Assembly (NCBI GenBank): GCA_012295275.1
Contig: CM022671.1
Coordinates: 983,332-1,047,331 of the forward strand
Direction: 5' to 3'
From: Chrysomallon squamiferum
Taxonomy: Eukaryota; Mollusca; Gastropoda; Neomphalida; Peltospiridae
Length of the DNA stretch: 64,000 nt
The notes beneath the pieces were generated by a model. It was not told the origin of the DNA and did not search any database. It saw only the letters and a program-made list of their open reading frames with translations. Made by a program: the position numbers and the translations under genes. Positions 61,501 to 64,000 of the stretch are shown here, in pieces. The first letter of the stretch is position 1, and the number at the start of each line of letters is the position of its first letter.

Positions 61501-64000
61501 TTGTACAGTTTTATGTGGTCTTCCAATAATAAAAATAAGGTCACCGTATGTTTTAGAATTTCAGTCAGATTAACTTTTAGTTTTTACATTTGAGAACTTT
61601 AGTAGATAATGCTGGTTACTTACTGAGAGAAGTTCTTGAAACTGAGGAGTAAGCGTGTTCTGACGACATCATCCCGTGTCTTAACGGCACAGAGTCAACG
61701 TCCATGTTGTCGTCCGAGTTCTGTGATGACTGTGGTGACAAGGGAGGCAGCGACGACTGTGAGTTCTCCAGGTCACTGTTGTAGAGGTTTTCCTTCACAG
61801 CGTTGCTGTTTGGCATTCCACTGAATGCACTCTGGGTGACACTAGCGAGGTGGCTCTGCAGGTCTGGGTTGTTGGCAGCCTTCAGCAGCTCGGCATTGAT
61901 GATTTTTTCTGTTTTCTCTCGTGCTGCCTGCTCCACCATTCTCTGACTGAGGACACTCAGCTTGGCGAGGGCTGATGCTACTTCTGAAGCTGTCAGAGCC
62001 TGTCGTGACCGGTCCTGCCACGCCATGGCTCTCTCTGTCAGACACTGCAGAGCCTCTCCTTCTGGCAGTCGAACTGGAAGCTTCTGAAGAGAGACCAGAA
62101 GGGAGAGAATGGTTTCCAGGCGAGGTCTGCGGGATCGCAAGCACAGAGGACACAAGAACTTCATGTCTTTAGTTGCCTGCATCACAGCTGTCTGTGAAGT
62201 CTTGTTTTTCATGGTCGCAGATTTTGGTAATGGTACACAAGTGCCTATTTTAAATAATAATAATAATTAAAAATTAAAAAAATTAAATATTAAAGGTAAC
62301 TTTACCATATTTTTATATATTTTACTTAGAAAGTATTGAACAAATATAGGAAAGATTTCATTAATTTACTGCTTATTCTGTTAATTCTGGTTATCAATTT
62401 CTTATCATAACAGCTTTAACTTTCAAAGCCTGTAATAGTATCAGTGTGACTTGCCATGGAACCAGTCTTTGCAGAGTTCACACTGCAGCATGAAGCCTGA
62501 GGCTCCTTTCCTGCACACACAGAACCGAGCCTCGCCCTCCGGGCTGTGCATCTTCTCCAAGTTCCGCTTCCTCAGCTCTCTCATACACTCCACTTCACGC
62601 TGCTCGGATATTTTGAATGATGCAACCTGTTTTGTGAGAAAGAAAAAAAAAATAGATTAATTTTAATCTGAATTTTAAAACTTCCTGACAAAAGTTAAAT
62701 TGTAAATAAGGTTTTTGTTTTCAAACACAGGTAACAATTATTTGACAATGAAATATTCGACATTACATTTCTATAATATACCAAAGAGTAATCCATTACC
62801 AACTGTACTAAAGTAACAGATAATGATTGCACCACTGTCGTCAGGTCAGTATTTGTCTAGATTGTAACTAGTCAAACAATAAAACTGACTTGAGACAATA
62901 CTGTTGCTATCCTGGGACTATGTAGACTTTCATGGGAAAGATGTCTACATGCAGATGATAGCTCAAAACTCCAAAATCTCAAATATTTCTATTTTCTATG
63001 TTTACTGATGTAACTTGTTTATTTGCTAACAAACTGTTTGTAAGAAATCTTTACTCACAATCGCTGCTGGGTCTCTGGTTTCTTCGTCTTTTATGTCAAT
63101 GCAGTTGTTGTCATTTTTGTCCTTTTCTCCCTCTTTCAGTTTCTTCTTCTTGTTCTTGCCACTGTTGTAAACACCAATGTCTTGTCTTGGGGACAGTACC
63201 TGAATAATAAGACAATTTACAAAACAAAATTTTAGCATTAAATGTAATGCATCCTTATTTTTTAATTTATTAACACATATTTAAATTATAAAAAAAAAAC
63301 ACCACCAAAACCCCCAAAACAACAAAAAAAAAATCCCCAAAAAAATCCCAAAAACAACAACACAACCCTCCCTCAAGATCCTTGCAAAAACAACCCATCA
63401 TTATAAATAAAGTGTGTGACAAACCTCAAACAAACTGTAAGTAGAGTTCTTCTTAAGAAAAGTGCGGGCTGTTCTTTCTTTCCAGGACTTAGCTGCAGCT
63501 ACCTGAGATTCTATCTGCGGAAGTTGATCCAAACGAACCGGGATTGGGCGACCTTTGTTAACAATGGCCTCAAGCACATCAATGTAGGGATAGGAGTCAG
63601 CCGACTGGAAACAACAGAAGATTCTCAGTAAAACAGTTTTTAAAAATATCACACTTTATTGTAATTTACAATATCAAACCATTTCAAAAAGGAAAGTTTA
63701 CATAAATTTATATAATATATGTATCTGCTTCAGTGGAATAACGTTTTCCTTTGTCAACATTAATCTGTAATTATTTATTTTTTAAATCTTTGATGTTTGC
63801 TAGATTGAAAATAACTGCTGGGCCAACACACTAGCTGTCTGTAATGTCTAAGAAGATTTTGTTTGAACTCTTTCTTGGCTTCTAAGTTTTATGAACCTTG
63901 GACTACTACTTCTATTTACAAATGTTATAACCTGTATAGCAGTCACTCTTGCTGTCCACTCTTCTGCTTTCCGCATGGCTTCTTTGAGAGAGCACACATT
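58572..64000 (-). CDS. KDM5: KDM5/Lid histone H3K4 demethylase, C-terminal 977 residues (5' partial)
   Basis: KDM5 enzymes remove methyl groups from H3K4 in the nucleus; the catalytic JmjN/ARID/JmjC part lies beyond the right edge. Exons in transcript order: 63932-64000 (continues), 63425-63604, 63059-63199, 62455-62626, 61624-62244, 61173-61387, 60442-60685, 60013-60204, 58572-59671 (TAA 58572-58574). The first three belong to the PLU-1 helical region. Exon 62455-62626 encodes the start of PHD2 ([17 protein letters not shown]), completed in the next exon by C-V-P-L-P-K and C-P-L-C. That next exon also contains the family hallmark [15 protein letters not shown] lysine-rich linker (60442-60685, 60013-60204) precedes PHD3: C-S-A-T-K-C, C-D-K-C, W-L-H-L-L-C and C-F-E-C. 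After PHD3 the frame continues for about 310 residues as an acidic Asp/Glu-rich tail. The intron after 62455 uses a GC donor. In-frame exon lengths sum to 978 codons including the stop. Confidence 0.95.
59130..59187 (-). repeat. Aspartate/glutamate-rich coding microsatellite in the KDM5 tail
   Basis: An imperfect CAT/CTT trinucleotide repeat on the plus strand reads as GAT/GAA/GAC codons on the minus strand and encodes an almost pure Asp/Glu run within the KDM5 acidic tail. Confidence 0.85.
59692..59833. repeat. 71-bp tandem duplication in a KDM5 intron
   Basis: Two adjacent copies (about 59692-59762 and 59763-59833) both begin ATTTCAAACT and share GATGAAAGTATTGTTATTAA and GTTTATTAAA at the same spacing. 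They lie just upstream (minus strand) of the PHD3 exon acceptor. Confidence 0.85.
60965..61057. repeat. Copy A of a 92-bp dispersed repeat in KDM5 introns
   Basis: Shares long identical words with 62867-62958, including CAAACAATAAAACTGACTTG, TGGGACTATG and CTACATGCAGATGA, in the same orientation. Noncoding in all frames when both copies are compared. Confidence 0.88.
62867..62958. repeat. Copy B of a 92-bp dispersed repeat in KDM5 introns
   Basis: Second copy of the 60965-61057 sequence, 1.9 kb away and two exons upstream in the transcript. The divergence is mainly single substitutions plus a one-base length difference. Confidence 0.88.

Overview
This is an AT-rich, intron-rich metazoan nuclear window. 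Introns are typically 0.2 to 5 kb and there are many microsatellites (GA, GT, ATT, TTTA, poly-A/T). The gene content and protein divergence fit a lophotrochozoan, most likely a mollusc. That assignment is inference from intron style, the NWD1/NWD2-type STAND gene and a mollusc-style repeat word near 55150; no species marker is present. There are no rRNA genes, CRISPR arrays or intact mobile elements that I can recognise.

Layout, left to right. (1) 430-1112 (+): the last two coding exons of an SLX1 structure-specific endonuclease subunit; its 5' part lies outside the window. (2) 3651-13145 (+): a DUF4062-NACHT-WD40-type gene of the NWD1/NWD2 family, modelled in seven coding exons (1786 aa) with a 4.6 kb final exon. 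(3) 16132-19194 (-), with an upstream exon ending at 23061: class I fructose-bisphosphate aldolase (363 aa). (4) 24291-31395 (+): SMARCB1/SNF5 (377 aa), divergent from aldolase. (5) 33156-38257 (-): THOC7 (190 aa), convergent with SMARCB1. (6) 38528-50406 (+): an ataxin-7 orthologue (985 aa), head-to-head with THOC7 with only 270 bp between start codons. (7) 58572-64000 (-): the C-terminal 977 residues of a KDM5/Lid histone demethylase, running off the right edge.

I built exon boundaries by hand from GT..AG (once GC..AG) sites, reading frame and protein-family similarity. For every multi-exon model whose start is visible, the summed CDS length is a multiple of three and ends at a stop codon. 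The coordinates are therefore internally consistent, but no transcript evidence was available.

Four neighbours act in chromatin or transcription: SMARCB1 (SWI/SNF), THOC7 (TREX mRNA export), ATXN7 (SAGA deubiquitinase module) and KDM5 (H3K4 demethylation). The tight THOC7-ATXN7 pair matches the arrangement of these genes in vertebrates and looks like an old bidirectional promoter. The most notable local details are: an in-frame upstream ATG that could extend aldolase by 17 residues; a GC-AG intron inside the KDM5 PHD2 region; a long acidic tail after the KDM5 PHD3 finger; a 92 bp repeat shared by two KDM5 introns; and a predicted 22-nt first coding exon for the NWD gene.
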